A stretch of 64,000 nt of DNA from contig CADECF010000002.1 of assembly GCA_902825775.1 (NCBI GenBank), positions 1 to 64,000 on the forward strand. Direction: 5' to 3'. The notes beneath the pieces are model-generated. The model was given only the letters and a program-made list of their open reading frames with translations, had not been told where the DNA came from and did no database searches. The stretch comes from an uncultured Lysobacteraceae bacterium (GTDB lineage: Bacteria > Pseudomonadota > Gammaproteobacteria > Xanthomonadales > Xanthomonadaceae). A program made the translations under genes and the position numbers. Below, piece by piece: positions 36,721 to 45,965 of this stretch (position 1 is the first letter of the stretch; each line of letters begins with the position of its first letter).

Positions 36721-39159
36721 TTACCAGCTGAAGCCTGCGCCTGCGCCGCTCATAGTCTCGGAATCCGAAATGGCTGTGCCGATCGATACGCTGGCGCGAT
36801 TGTTGCTGAAGGCGCGTTGGTAGCCGAACGAGATCGCGGTGGAGCCGCCGAAGTTGCCCACGCCCACGCCTACGCGGTTGGCGCCGCTGAGTCCCGACGT
36901 GTTCGAAGCCATTTGCGCCATGGCCGCGCCCATCGCGCCGAGCTGATCGATGCGGGCATCCTGATGGCCGATACGCCCGTCGATCTCCTTGCGGTAAGCG
37001 TCGAAATCGTCGTTCAAGCTCGCGATCTCGGCGAAGCGCGCATCCGTATAAGCCTTCGCGCTCGAAAGCGTCTGCGCATTGCCAGTCTGCATTTGGCCCA
37101 CATTCGCGGCATCGCTGGCTTGCACGCCGGCCGCGACATTGCTCACCCGCGTACCGTTCGCGCCTTGCAGCGTGAACTGGTCCATGGATGCGCTGTCGTA
37201 CATGGCGACCCTCGCATCGTTGCCGGCGTTGCCGCCAGGGCTTGGCGAACCTGGCGAACCCGTTTGAGGGCCGGCAGGGCCTTGAGGGCCGGCCGGTCCT
37301 TGGGGGCCGGCGGGGCCTTGCGGGCCGGCGGGACCGGGTACGCTCGGTCCTGCGCCGACGCCGGCACTGACGCGGTCTTCGAGATTGTCCAATTTCAGGT
37401 CCACCGCTCGGAAGGCCGCACCTACATCGTGGTAGTCGTGGCGTTGGATTTCATAAGTCGGCGCGACGAAAACGCCATTGCTGTAACTGGCGCCGCCACC
37501 GAAAACTTGGACTGTCTTGTCGAGCTGGAACAGGTTCACCGCGTCGGTGGCGTAAGTCGCTTCGGCCACGTTGATGATTTGGCGTTCGTTTCCGCCCGCC
37601 CCCACCGACACCGAGCGTTCGCGGTCCGCGATCGAATAGCTTCCCAGCGCCACGCTGTCCGAGGTCGTCGTCGATGCGGCGGTGCCGATGGCGATGCTGT
37701 TTCCCGCGGTTACCGAACTGCTCAGGCCTATGGCAATGGCTTGGGCAGAGAGCGCATGGCTGTCGCGGCCCAGGGCGATGGCGCCGAACGAGGGGGCCGA
37801 AGCCTCTGCTCCCAATGCAATAGCGCCGGTGCCGCCGCTGAACGCGTTCATTCCGAAAGCCATGCCAAGTCGATCGGTGGCTTGGGCTTTGTAGCCCACT
37901 GCCGTGGCGCCAACATCGTTGGCGAGCGCTTCAGTGCCCAGCGCCACGGTGAAATTGCCATTGGCGTTAGCCAAATGGCCGTTCGCCAGGGCGTCTTCTC
38001 CTGTGGCTTTGGCGAACATGCCGAATGCTTCGGTTCGATCTCCCGCGGCTTTGGCTTCATATCCGAAGGCTATGGCCACACCGCCTTCGGCACGTGCACG
38101 GGGACCGAAGGCTATCGATCCCAAGCCATCGCTATAGGCGGCATTGCCTACGGCCATCGCATCGGCGCTGGTGGCGATAGCCGTGTATCCGATTGCGACT
38201 CCGCCTGCACCACGCACTACGCTGAACGCGCCTAGTGCGGTCGAATTGGTGGCATTGGCCTTGGCGCTTCTGCCTACCGCGAGGCCGTAGTCGCCTAGGG
38301 ATTCGCTCGAGCCGCCCAACGCCATGCTGGAATAGCCGCTTGCTGCACTGTTGGTGCCCAAAGCGATTGCGAGGTAATCGCTTGCTACGGCATGTTGGCC
38401 TACGGCGACGCTGGAATTGGCGGTCGCTTGACTCCCGGCGCCGAAAGCGACGCTATATGCCCCGCTGGCCACGCTATCGGTGCCGAAAGCCGAGCTCATT
38501 TCTTCACTGGCAGCGCTTCGGACGCCGACGGCAGTGCTTTGATAGCCTGACGCCTCGCTCTCCACACCGAGCGCGGTGCTCGCCTCCGCGTTGGCCAAGC
38601 TACCGGCGCCAATGGCCGTACTGATCAGCGCTGTAGCTTCGCTACCTTGACCCAGCGCAGTAGCGGAACTTCCGCTGGCGACGCTGTTGGAACCGATGGC
38701 AGTGCTGAGAAACCCGCTTGCCACGCTGTCCACGCCCAATGCGTTCGCGTAAAAGCCGCTGGCTTGGCTCCTGATGCCTAGCGCAGTGGAGGAATTCCCG
38801 CTGGCATTGCTCTGAACGCCGAGTGCAGTGGCGGACCCCGCGGATTGGGCCAGCGTACCTATGGCGATGCTGTAGTCACCGTAGCTTTGGGAGTGGTCTC
38901 CCATTGCCGTGGACCAAATGCCTCCAGAAGTCGCGAAATTGCCGATGGCGGTGGAGGAATCTCCCCATGCGTTGGCGCTGGAGCCACAGCCAAAGGCGCC
39001 AAAGCCCATGGCGCCTGCTCCGCTGTCCGGTTCCATTTCGCATACCACGCCTTCGTCGGCGGCGGCATTCCCTGCTAACCCGAACAACAGCAATGACGCC
39101 CACAGTGGATGAATGCGCGGCGTCCGTCTAGGAATTTTTTTGATCGATTCAATTCGCAT
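36721..39159 (-). CDS. YadA-like trimeric autotransporter adhesin with collagen-like segment
   Basis: This 812-residue protein starts MRIESIKKIPRRTPRIHPLW with a simple signal peptide (no ESPR) cut near GNAAADEG. A long head of about 35 repeats of 14 residues follows (for example SSTALGIRSQASGFYANALG). A neck with VAEATYATDAVNLFQLDK lies near residue 545. Next come a short stalk and a collagen-like tract of GPAGPQ repeats (near 625-655). A second neck (VSNVAAGVQASDAANVGQMQ) and a coiled-coil stalk precede the C-terminal barrel anchor, which ends AGAGFSW. ATG 39159 has GGGGGA upstream. It is expected to form surface trimers. The ligand is unknown. Confidence 0.93.
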   Translation of the reverse strand: MRIESIKKIPRRTPRIHPLWASLLLFGLAGNAAADEGVVCEMEPDSGAGAMGFGAFGCGSSANAWGDSSTAIGNFATSGGIWSTAMGDHSQSYGDYSIAIGTLAQSAGSATALGVQSNASGNSSTALGIRSQASGFYANALGVDSVASGFLSTAIGSNSVASGSSATALGQGSEATALISTAIGAGSLANAEASTALGVESEASGYQSTAVGVRSAASEEMSSAFGTDSVASGAYSVAFGAGSQATANSSVAVGQHAVASDYLAIALGTNSAASGYSSMALGGSSESLGDYGLAVGRSAKANATNSTALGAFSVVRGAGGVAIGYTAIATSADAMAVGNAAYSDGLGSIAFGPRARAEGGVAIAFGYEAKAAGDRTEAFGMFAKATGEDALANGHLANANGNFTVALGTEALANDVGATAVGYKAQATDRLGMAFGMNAFSGGTGAIALGAEASAPSFGAIALGRDSHALSAQAIAIGLSSSVTAGNSIAIGTAASTTTSDSVALGSYSIADRERSVSVGAGGNERQIINVAEATYATDAVNLFQLDKTVQVFGGGASYSNGVFVAPTYEIQRHDYHDVGAAFRAVDLKLDNLEDRVSAGVGAGPSVPGPAGPQGPAGPQGPAGPQGPAGPQTGSPGSPSPGGNAGNDARVAMYDSASMDQFTLQGANGTRVSNVAAGVQASDAANVGQMQTGNAQTLSSAKAYTDARFAEIASLNDDFDAYRKEIDGRIGHQDARIDQLGAMGAAMAQMASNTSGLSGANRVGVGVGNFGGSTAISFGYQRAFSNNRASVSIGTAISDSETMSGAGAGFSW

Positions 39160-39465
39160 TGGATGTCCCCCAGGAAGCGCGGATGCGCTGTCGCGCATTA
39201 TTCGCTGCGAGGTTTTGATGGGGCATGGCTAAAGGTGGGTGCGCCACCGCCCGCATTGGCGAGTCCGCCGGTGTGCCTATCGCCGACGGTCGTGTCCGTG
39301 TCTTCGTTGCTGATCGCATCGCCTCACGGATAAACAAACGCCCGGCACTGCCAGGCGTTTTCCGTTGTGCGGCCCAGTTGCGCCTAATCGGACCGGTTGC
39401 ACAGCGCGTTCGCCGCCGATCGGGTAGGGTGCGTCTCCAAGCCCCCTGCAAGGACGAGCCTGCGC
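39160..39465. other. Intergenic region upstream of the adhesin
   Basis: It should hold the promoters of the leftward adhesin and the rightward small exported protein. A hairpin AAACGCC-cggcactgcc-GGCGTTT-like (39337-39363) is present, but no gene upstream needs it as a terminator. No coding region is convincing. Confidence 0.5.
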
Positions 39466-39777
39466 ATGAAACGCTTATTGGCACTGACGCTGCTGCTGGC
39501 ATCGACGGCGCAGGCCCAGGAAACCCAGCCGGTGCCGTCGCACCAAGAATTCGTCGACCGCCAATGCCTGCCCGCGATGCTGCGCGAAGTGGGCGACGCG
39601 GCGCCGCAGCGCACGGTCGCGCGCGCCGCATGCGAGTGCAGCTACCGGCAGCTGTCCGGCATGCAGACGATGACCCAGGCGCAGTTCGATGCGGCCGCGA
39701 CGGTGTGCCAGTACGAATTCCAGCAGGACGGCGAAGGCTTCCTGCAGAAATATTCGTCCTCGGGCGACGGCCAGTAG
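39466..39777 (+). CDS. Small exported protein of unknown function
   Basis: A 103-residue protein with a clear signal peptide (MKRLLALTLLLASTAQAQ, cleavage after AQA). The mature part has four Cys (RQCLPAM, ACECSYRQL, TVCQYEF), which could form disulfides in the periplasm, and ends in a polar Ser/Gly tail. AAGGA lies 11 bases upstream. No family is recognised. It is followed by the TraB/GumN-like gene on the same strand, 57 bases away. Confidence 0.7.
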   Translation: MKRLLALTLLLASTAQAQETQPVPSHQEFVDRQCLPAMLREVGDAAPQRTVARAACECSYRQLSGMQTMTQAQFDAAATVCQYEFQQDGEGFLQKYSSSGDGQ

Positions 39778-39834
39778 CGCCGCGTTCACCGCCGCCCGCG
39801 AGAATAGGGCAGACGGATCTTTCGGAGACGATGC

Positions 39835-40872
39835 ATGCGGGGGATGCTTTTGTGCCTGGCGTTGGCGGTATTGCCGTGGACCGCGAACGCGCAGGCGGCG
39901 GCTGCCGATGAGCCGCTTGCTGCATCGACCGCGCCATCGGCGAAGCCGCAGGACGGCGCCATCGTCGATCTGCAGACCGTCGTCGTCTCCGGCAGCCAGC
40001 CCGGTCCGGGTTTGTGGCGCGTCAGCAAGGGCGATCACGTGCTGTGGATCCTCGGCACGCAGTCGCCGCTGCCGCGTCGCATGGAATGGGAGAGCGGCCC
40101 GGTCGAGCAGGTGGTGTCGCAATCGCAGGAAGTGATCCAGCCGCCGTCGGTCGGCATGAAGGCGGAAGTGGGCTTCTTCGGCATGCTCGGCCTGATTCCC
40201 AGCGCTTTCAAAGCGCGGCGCAATCCCGACGACAAGACCTTGCAAGAGGTCGTGCCCGCTGCGCAGTACGCGCGCTGGCAAGTGTTGAAGGCGCGTTATG
40301 TCGGCAAGGATCGTGGCATCGAGCGCTGGCGGCCGGTCTTCGCCGCGTTGGAGTTGTACGACAAGGCGATCGAGAGATCGGGCATGACCACGTCCGGCAT
40401 CGTCGGTCCGGCTGTGGCGAAAATGGCTAAGCGCCATAAGGTGAAAGTCACGCCTGCGAAAGTCGAAATCGCGATCGCCGAACCCAAGCGCGCGCTCAAG
40501 GAATTCTCGACGGCGTCGTTGAACGACCTGCAGTGCTTCGAGAAAACCCTGGACCGCATCCAGGGCGATCTCGACAACATGGCCGCGCGCGCGAACGCCT
40601 GGGCGGTCGGCGACATCAACCTGCTGCGCGACCTGCCGAGCAACAGCCAGTTCGCCGCCTGCAGCGCTGCGTTCACCGAAGCGGCGTTGGCGCGCAAATA
40701 CGGCATCAACGATCTCTCGCAGCAAGTGGAACGGAAGTGGATGTCGGTCGCCGAGTCCGCATTGGCCCGCAACACGTCCACTTTTGCGATGCTGCCGATC
40801 AGCGAGTTGCTGAAGAGCGACGGCTACATGGCCAAACTGCAGGCCAAGGGCTACGAAGTGCAGACGCCGTAG
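39835..40872 (+). CDS. TraB/GumN-family exported protein
   Basis: This 345-residue protein has a signal peptide (MRGMLLCLALAVLPWTANAQ). Its first conserved segment is GLWRVSKGDHVLWILGTQSP, matching the GumN/TraB family opening (LW.V.KGD..L.ILGT). The usual His of the family's GTxH motif is replaced here by Gln-Ser (GTQSP). A second conserved part is ANAWAVGDINLLRDLPSNSQ near residue 255, and a final NTSTFAMLPISELLKSDGYM resembles the terminal region of the fold. The fold is thought to be peptidase- or hydrolase-like; its role is not established. GGAG lies 7 bases before the ATG. Confidence 0.75.
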   Translation: MRGMLLCLALAVLPWTANAQAAAADEPLAASTAPSAKPQDGAIVDLQTVVVSGSQPGPGLWRVSKGDHVLWILGTQSPLPRRMEWESGPVEQVVSQSQEVIQPPSVGMKAEVGFFGMLGLIPSAFKARRNPDDKTLQEVVPAAQYARWQVLKARYVGKDRGIERWRPVFAALELYDKAIERSGMTTSGIVGPAVAKMAKRHKVKVTPAKVEIAIAEPKRALKEFSTASLNDLQCFEKTLDRIQGDLDNMAARANAWAVGDINLLRDLPSNSQFAACSAAFTEAALARKYGINDLSQQVERKWMSVAESALARNTSTFAMLPISELLKSDGYMAKLQAKGYEVQTP

Positions 40873-40988
40873 CGGGTGCTTCTTGTGGGAGCGGCTTCAG
40901 CAGCGGGTGCTTCTTGTGGGAGCGGCTTCAGCCGCGAGCTTTTCAAGACCTTCGGATCCGAAGAGCTCGCGGCTGAAGCCGCTCCCAC
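40871..40988. repeat. GTGGGAGCGG-type REP pair with a 31-bp tandem duplication
   Basis: The inverted pair runs from 40915 to 40988. Its left arm and flank (AGCGGGTGCTTCTTGTGGGA, continuing GCGGCTTCAGC) are duplicated exactly in tandem at 40871-40901 and 40902-40932. The first unit starts inside the stop codon area of the preceding gene. Confidence 0.93.
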
Positions 40989-41000
40989 GAAAAGCCCGAA

Positions 41001-41687
41001 TCACCCGCGATCGGAAGGATGCGGCTTGCCGAGCACGAACGCGGACAATCCCTCATCGCCGCCGCGTTGGATACGGTGCGGGCCGTAGCACAGCATCCGC
41101 AGGATCGGCCGCGGGCGCGCGTGCCAGCTGCCCCAGCTCAACGGCGAATCGCCGTTCGCATCCTTGGCGTCCAGAGCGGCGCCGGCATCGAGCAGCAGCC
41201 GGATGGTGCGTTCGCCGCCGAATGCGGCGGCACGATGCAGCGGCGTCTCGCCATAGGTTCTGCAGTCGCGCATGAACGAGTCCGTTTCCACGCCGGGATG
41301 CGTGGCGCGATTGGGATCGGCGCCGTGCGCAAGCAGGACGTCCAGCACCAAGTCGTAGCGGGTACGGTCGGTATTGCACAAAGCCGAATGCAGCGGCGTC
41401 TCGCCGGTATCGGGCAGCGGATGGTTGGGATTGGCCCCGTTTTCGATCAGGAACTCGCACAGCCGCCAATGCCCGTGGAAAGCGGCGCCGTTCAAGCCGA
41501 TGTTGTCGCCGAGCGAGGCCAGCGATTCGCCGTTGGCCAGCAGAAAGCGGATCGCGGAAACGTCGCCGTAGTACGCGCACCAGCGGATCAGCGCTAGCCC
41601 GTTCGCGTCGGCTGACGTGGCGGAATGCCCCTGCGCCACATACTCGAAAACCAGGTCGGTGCGTCCTTCGACGATACGCTCGAGCAT
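41001..41687 (-). CDS. Ankyrin-repeat protein
   Basis: This 228-residue protein lacks a signal peptide and consists of ankyrin repeats. Diagnostic units are GETPLHSALCNTDRTRYDLV, DVLLAHGADPNRATHPG, GETPLHRAAAFGGERTIRLL and LDAGAALDAKDANGDSPLSW. AGGAGG lies before ATG 41687, and the gene begins 31 bases after the dxs stop, so co-transcription is likely. It is a protein-interaction module; the partner is unknown. Confidence 0.9.
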   Translation of the reverse strand: MLERIVEGRTDLVFEYVAQGHSATSADANGLALIRWCAYYGDVSAIRFLLANGESLASLGDNIGLNGAAFHGHWRLCEFLIENGANPNHPLPDTGETPLHSALCNTDRTRYDLVLDVLLAHGADPNRATHPGVETDSFMRDCRTYGETPLHRAAAFGGERTIRLLLDAGAALDAKDANGDSPLSWGSWHARPRPILRMLCYGPHRIQRGGDEGLSAFVLGKPHPSDRG

Positions 41688-41718
41688 GCGCTGCCTCCTG
41701 GACACGCTATGCGGGCGA

Positions 41719-43629
41719 CTATCCCGATGCGGCCGTAAGCGGCGCCGGCGCGGTGCGCAGCTCGGGCCAGCGCGACAGCATTGCATTGCGAATGCCGGGG
41801 ACATCCAACCCGGCTTCGGCCAGCAGGTCTTCGCGGCTGGCGTGATGCTGGAATTCGTCGGGCAGGCCGAGATGGAGGATCGGCAATTGCACATCGGCAT
41901 CGCTGAGCAGTTCGGCGACGGCGGAACCCGCGCCGCCCATCACCACGTTGTCTTCCAGCGTGACGAAACCTTCGTGCGTCTTGGCCAGCTCGAGGATCAG
42001 TGCGCGGTCCAGCGGTTTGACGAAGCGCATATTGACCACGGTGAGGCCCAGCTCCGCAGCGACTTTCTCGGCCGCCGGCACCAGCGCTCCGAAAGCGAGC
42101 ATCGCGACGCGCGCGCCGCGCGTACGGACCTCGGCTTTGCCGATCGGCAGCGCGTCGAGCGTGTTCTGCACGGCGACGCCGGGACCGGTTCCGCGCGGGT
42201 AACGCACCGCCGCCGGACCTTCATGACGGAAGCCGGTGGACAGCATCTGCCGGCATTCGTTTTCGTCGGCCGGGGCCATCACCACCATGTTCGGCACGCA
42301 GCGCAGATAACTCAGATCGAGATTGCCTGCATGCGTGGCGCCGTCCGGACCGACCACGCCGCCGCGGTCGATGGCGAACAGCACGTCCAACTTCTGGATG
42401 GCCACGTCGTGCACCAACTGGTCGTAAGCGCGCTGCAAGAACGTGGAATAGATCGCGACCACCGGCTTGGCGCCTTCGCAGGCCATGCCTGCGGCCAGCG
42501 TCACCGCATGCTGTTCGGCGATGGCGACGTCGAAATAACGCTCGGGATATTCCTTGCTGAAACGCACCAGGCCCGAGCCTTCGCGCATCGCCGGGGTGAT
42601 GCCGAGCAACTTCGGATCGGCGGCGGCCATGTCGCAGAGCCAGTCGCCGAACACGTCGGTGTAGGTGGGTTTTTTGGCGCCGGACTTGCTGACCACGCCG
42701 AGATTGGGATCGAACGGCGAGACGGCGTGGTAGCCGATCTGATCGCCTTCGGCCAGTTCGTAGCCTTTGCCCTTGGTGGTGATGATATGCAGCAGTTGCG
42801 GGCCTTTGAGTTTCTTCAGCGTCTTCAGCGCCGCGGCCAGCGCTTTGACGTCGTGGCCGTCGATCGGCCCGGTGTAGTGGAAACCCATTTCCTCGAACAG
42901 CGTGGACGGCACGAACATGCCTTTCCAATGCTCTTCCCAGCGGCGCACGAAGCGCGCGGTCGGATTCTTCTTGTCGCCGAGCAGTTTCTTGCCGCCTTCG
43001 CGTATCGCATTCAGCGTGCGACTGCCGGTCATGCGGCCGAGCATCTTGGTGATGCCGCCCACGTTTTCCGAAATCGACATGCGGTTGTCGTTGAGGATCA
43101 CCAGCAAGTTGGGTTCGGGCTCCATGCCGCCGGCGTGGTTCAGCGCTTCGTAGGCCATGCCCGCGGTCATCGCGCCGTCGCCGATCACCGCGACCACTTT
43201 GCGTTCGTTGCCGGCGCGCGCATTGGCAATCGCCATGCCGAGCGCGGCGGAGATCGAAGTCGACGAATGGCCGACGCCGAACGTGTCGTACTCGCTCTCT
43301 TCGCGTTTCGGGAACGGCGCCACGCCGTCCTTTTGCTTGACGGTGTGGATGCTGTCGCGGCGGCCGGTCAGGATCTTGTGCGGATAGGTCTGGTGGCCGA
43401 CATCCCAGACGATGCGATCCTCGGGCGTGTCGTACAGGTAGTGCAGCGCCGTCGTCAGCTCGATCACGCCGAGCCCGGCGCCGAAATGGCCGCCGCTCTT
43501 GCCCACCGATTCGATCAGGTAGGCGCGCAGCTCGTCGGCGATGGCGGGCAGTTCGGTTTCTTCGAACCCGCGCAGGTCGGCGGGGCTCTGGATGCGGGAA
43601 AGTCGCGGATAGCGCTGCGGGTCGATCAT
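41719..43629 (-). CDS. dxs: 1-deoxy-D-xylulose-5-phosphate synthase
   Basis: Dxs (636 residues) condenses pyruvate and glyceraldehyde 3-phosphate with thiamine diphosphate, the first step of the MEP isoprenoid pathway. The TPP site is visible as [20 protein letters not shown] with NDNRMSIS further on. [19 protein letters not shown] and [20 protein letters not shown] are hallmark N-terminal segments. The central domain carries [20 protein letters not shown], with the conserved Glu, and [22 protein letters not shown]-terminal transketolase domain ends the protein. Length is typical. Confidence 0.98.
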   Translation of the reverse strand: MIDPQRYPRLSRIQSPADLRGFEETELPAIADELRAYLIESVGKSGGHFGAGLGVIELTTALHYLYDTPEDRIVWDVGHQTYPHKILTGRRDSIHTVKQKDGVAPFPKREESEYDTFGVGHSSTSISAALGMAIANARAGNERKVVAVIGDGAMTAGMAYEALNHAGGMEPEPNLLVILNDNRMSISENVGGITKMLGRMTGSRTLNAIREGGKKLLGDKKNPTARFVRRWEEHWKGMFVPSTLFEEMGFHYTGPIDGHDVKALAAALKTLKKLKGPQLLHIITTKGKGYELAEGDQIGYHAVSPFDPNLGVVSKSGAKKPTYTDVFGDWLCDMAAADPKLLGITPAMREGSGLVRFSKEYPERYFDVAIAEQHAVTLAAGMACEGAKPVVAIYSTFLQRAYDQLVHDVAIQKLDVLFAIDRGGVVGPDGATHAGNLDLSYLRCVPNMVVMAPADENECRQMLSTGFRHEGPAAVRYPRGTGPGVAVQNTLDALPIGKAEVRTRGARVAMLAFGALVPAAEKVAAELGLTVVNMRFVKPLDRALILELAKTHEGFVTLEDNVVMGGAGSAVAELLSDADVQLPILHLGLPDEFQHHASREDLLAEAGLDVPGIRNAMLSRWPELRTAPAPLTAASG

Positions 43630-43700
43630 TACGGCGGGGGTTTACGGCAAGTTCGCCATTGTCCCGCCGCGGGAGGGGTGGGGCAAGCAACGGCTTTCTT

Positions 43701-43888
43701 GACACGGATCAGAGCGGATAAGGGCGGATGGGTCGGATTCGCGCGACTACCCATGAGGTCGTCATCCCGGCGAAAGCCGGGATCCAAGGCTCTGCTGCGA
43801 TCTTTTCGACTCTTCGCCTTGCGCCGAGGAAACGCTCCATCTTCCAAAAAAGCGCTTTGATCTGCCCTTATCCGCTCCGATCCGTGTC
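43701..43888. repeat. 27-bp inverted repeat enclosing a nested ATCCCGGC palindrome
   Basis: The left arm GACACGGATCAGAGCGGATA continues AGGGCGG. The right arm, inverted, reads GACACGGATCGGAGCGGATA then AGGGCAG. The arms enclose 134 bases that contain the palindrome GTCATCCCGGCGAAAGCCGG. No gene is inside. The layout resembles a small non-autonomous element or a fold-back intergenic repeat. Confidence 0.75.
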
Positions 43889-43906
43889 TAAACCGCCTTA
43901 CCTGGC

Positions 43907-45010
43907 TTAACGCCCGCGCAAGCGCCCGAACAGGCCGCTGGGCTTGGCCGGCTCGGCCGGCTCCGGCGGCAGTTCCGGCACCAATTCGGCGAAGCCGGTG
44001 GAGAGGCTGGCATTGACGAAGTCGGTGACGTCCGCCAGCGGTACGCCGCTGGCCGCCGCAATCTCGTCCAGCGTGGCCGGGCCTTTCATCATCGCGGTGG
44101 CGATGCGGAAGTGCTTGGGGAATTCGCGTTCGGTCTGCGGCCATTTGTTGAGGCGATAGCGGCCGGCCGGATCGTATCCGGGCAGCAACTGGCCTTTGCC
44201 CGCAAGCAGGCCGCCGTACCATTGCAGGCGCGATAGCGGCTGCGGCTCGCCCGCGGTGGCGGCTTCCCGGGTCCAACTGGCCGCATCGATGGCATCGAAA
44301 TCGGCCAAACGTACTGTGCCCTCGAAGTAGCCGGCCAACGGCTTGAGCGTCGCCGGGCCGAAGTATTGGCGGGCCTGAGGATCGATCAGCAGGTTGGGAC
44401 CTGCCGCGCGCCGGTAACGCAGGCGTTGCTGCAGCGCGTTCGGCGCCAGCCAATCGGCGAAGACCGGATCGCGGTCGAGAACGGCCGGCGCGGCGGGCGG
44501 CGCTGGAGTCGCTGTGGGTTCGGGCAGCGTCGGTGACTCGAGGACGATATGTTCGAAGGCTTCTTCAGGCGGCGGCTCCTGCGGTGCCGGGACCTGGCTT
44601 AAGCCGGACGGCGCCGCAGGCGTCTCGGCCGGCTTCGCTGGCTGCGGCGGAGCGACGGTAGCGGGAGCGGGCGCCACCGGCGCGACGGCGGGCGGCTCCA
44701 CTCCGGCTTTGCCGGCGATCTCGTGCAGCAACCGGTCCACGCTGATCGCGTCGAAGGGGCGGCCGAGGCGGAAATCGGCCTGCGTACGCGGCGCCGAGGT
44801 CAGCCCGATCACGGTCTTGCCGGCGCCGTGCAGGCGCAGCCAGCTCATCGGGCCGTACATGCTGTCCATGTCGACGACCACGTAATCGGCGTCGGCTTCG
44901 GGCGTCAGGCTGAAACGACTGCCGATCGCGGCATTGGCCTGCTTGAAGGCCGCTTGCAGCGCGGCTTCGGTGGCCGGATCCATACCGGTGAGGCCTAGAG
45001 TCAGTGGCAT
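43907..45010 (-). CDS. Conserved-looking protein with receiver-like N-terminus, function unknown
   Basis: This 367-residue protein is not recognised with confidence. Residues 1-105 resemble a degenerate response-regulator fold (DADYVVVDMDSMYGPMSWLR, then KTVIGLTSAPRTQADFRLGR). Residues 105-195 are a Pro/Ala-rich linker. Residues 195-350 form a second domain with LPGYDPAGRYRLNKWPQTER and a probable winged-helix-like stretch, FPKHFRIATAMMKGPATLDE. It ends in a basic tail. There is no membrane helix. It lies upstream of dxs on the same strand, separated by the 43701-43888 repeat. A regulatory or adaptor role is a guess. Confidence 0.7.
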   Translation of the reverse strand: MPLTLGLTGMDPATEAALQAAFKQANAAIGSRFSLTPEADADYVVVDMDSMYGPMSWLRLHGAGKTVIGLTSAPRTQADFRLGRPFDAISVDRLLHEIAGKAGVEPPAVAPVAPAPATVAPPQPAKPAETPAAPSGLSQVPAPQEPPPEEAFEHIVLESPTLPEPTATPAPPAAPAVLDRDPVFADWLAPNALQQRLRYRRAAGPNLLIDPQARQYFGPATLKPLAGYFEGTVRLADFDAIDAASWTREAATAGEPQPLSRLQWYGGLLAGKGQLLPGYDPAGRYRLNKWPQTEREFPKHFRIATAMMKGPATLDEIAAASGVPLADVTDFVNASLSTGFAELVPELPPEPAEPAKPSGLFGRLRGR

Positions 45011-45180
45011 CGTCGCGAATCGGGTCGGAAAGACGCAGTGTTGCTAACGCGCACCGGCCAGTCAACGGAAATGCTGCATTTACGCGACGATTTTTGGATT
45101 TTTGTCGCTGCACAGGCCGGATTTGGATTTAGTGACGCGCAACGTCCTTTATAGACGTTGCGCGCAAGATCACGCGATTT

Positions 45181-45288
45181 TCAGGATGTCGGCGGAGGCG
45201 GCTTGCTGATCACTTGGCAGCATTTCCAGAACGGATTCGGTTGGCCAGCGCAGAAGGGACAATGTTTCCCGCCGCCTGGGCACTTCAT
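45181..45288 (-). pseudogene. Small cysteine-rich ORF, possibly the remnant of a relative of the 45527 gene
   Basis: ATG 45288 opens a 35-residue frame, MKCPGGGKHCPFCAGQPNPF followed by WKCCQVISKPPPPTS. It ends like the 90-residue protein encoded at 45527-45799, with a CC-K pattern and a Pro-rich PPxS tail, and both have a CPG-x-K/H-C unit. In-frame sequence upstream of the ATG (GKKACDSSKPNRSCVT) also fits, but a TGA ends it and no signal peptide remains. It may be a decayed duplicate, or a true micropeptide. Confidence 0.4.
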
Positions 45289-45526
45289 CGTGACGCACGA
45301 TCTGTTCGGTTTCGAGGAGTCGCAGGCTTTCTTGCCGAATCATTCGAGATCTAGCGAATCCGCTTCGGATGCGGGGTGTTCCGCAATCCTAGATATATCG
45401 GCTTGTGACGCCGTCGCAGCCGTCGATATTCGCCAAAAGTTACGCAAACCAGCACTGAACATATCGAGAGCTGGTGTTTCATGCGTCCGTCTCCATTGGC
45501 TGGAATTAGCCTGAAATTACGGACTG

Positions 45527-45799
45527 TTACGAAATCGGGGGCTTGGGCTTGGGCGCGATCTTCTTTTTGCAGCAATGGGTCTTGCCTGGGCACTGTATGC
45601 ATCCGGAGCCTGATGTGTACGGTGGGCAGAATCTGTAGAAGCAGCCGGCGGCAGCCGACGCGCTCTGGCACTCGACCCCGGCGGATGCCGGCAAGGCGAT
45701 CTCAACAACAGTCGGCATGCCGGAAAAAGAAGGTTGTGGCGATGGATCGTGAGATTGCGTTCCCCACAGCAGCAGGAATAGCAGGGTGTTTTTGACCAT
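45527..45799 (-). CDS. Small exported cysteine-rich protein
   Basis: This 90-residue protein starts MVKNTLLFLLLWGTQSHDPS, a signal-peptide-like beginning, and has a strong ribosome site (GGAGGAAATCAAT before ATG). The second half holds eight Cys (ECQSA, AGCFYRFC, SGCIQCPG, HCCKK), then a Lys/Pro tail KIAPKPKPPIS. Such a composition suggests a disulfide-rich or metal-binding secreted peptide. No family is recognised. A shorter relative lies at 45181-45288 on the same strand, an indication of local duplication. Confidence 0.6.
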   Translation of the reverse strand: MVKNTLLFLLLWGTQSHDPSPQPSFSGMPTVVEIALPASAGVECQSASAAAGCFYRFCPPYTSGSGCIQCPGKTHCCKKKIAPKPKPPIS

Positions 45800-45965
45800 A
45801 TTGATTTCCTCCGTTTTGGACGATGCTCATCCGAGCGAGCGCGGCGCGGGGTGAGCTTTCAAAAGACGGAGAACGAGATTGCATTCGGACACGGGCGCGC
45901 ACGGCCTCACGCACGGGCGGTGGCTTTTGGCCTGCTCGGTGCGGAAGGCGGTTATGCCGTGCTTG

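Noticed and set aside
36682-38235. A 517-residue forward frame
   Set aside because: It is antisense to the repeated head of the YadA-like adhesin; its regular pattern is a mirror of that repeat.
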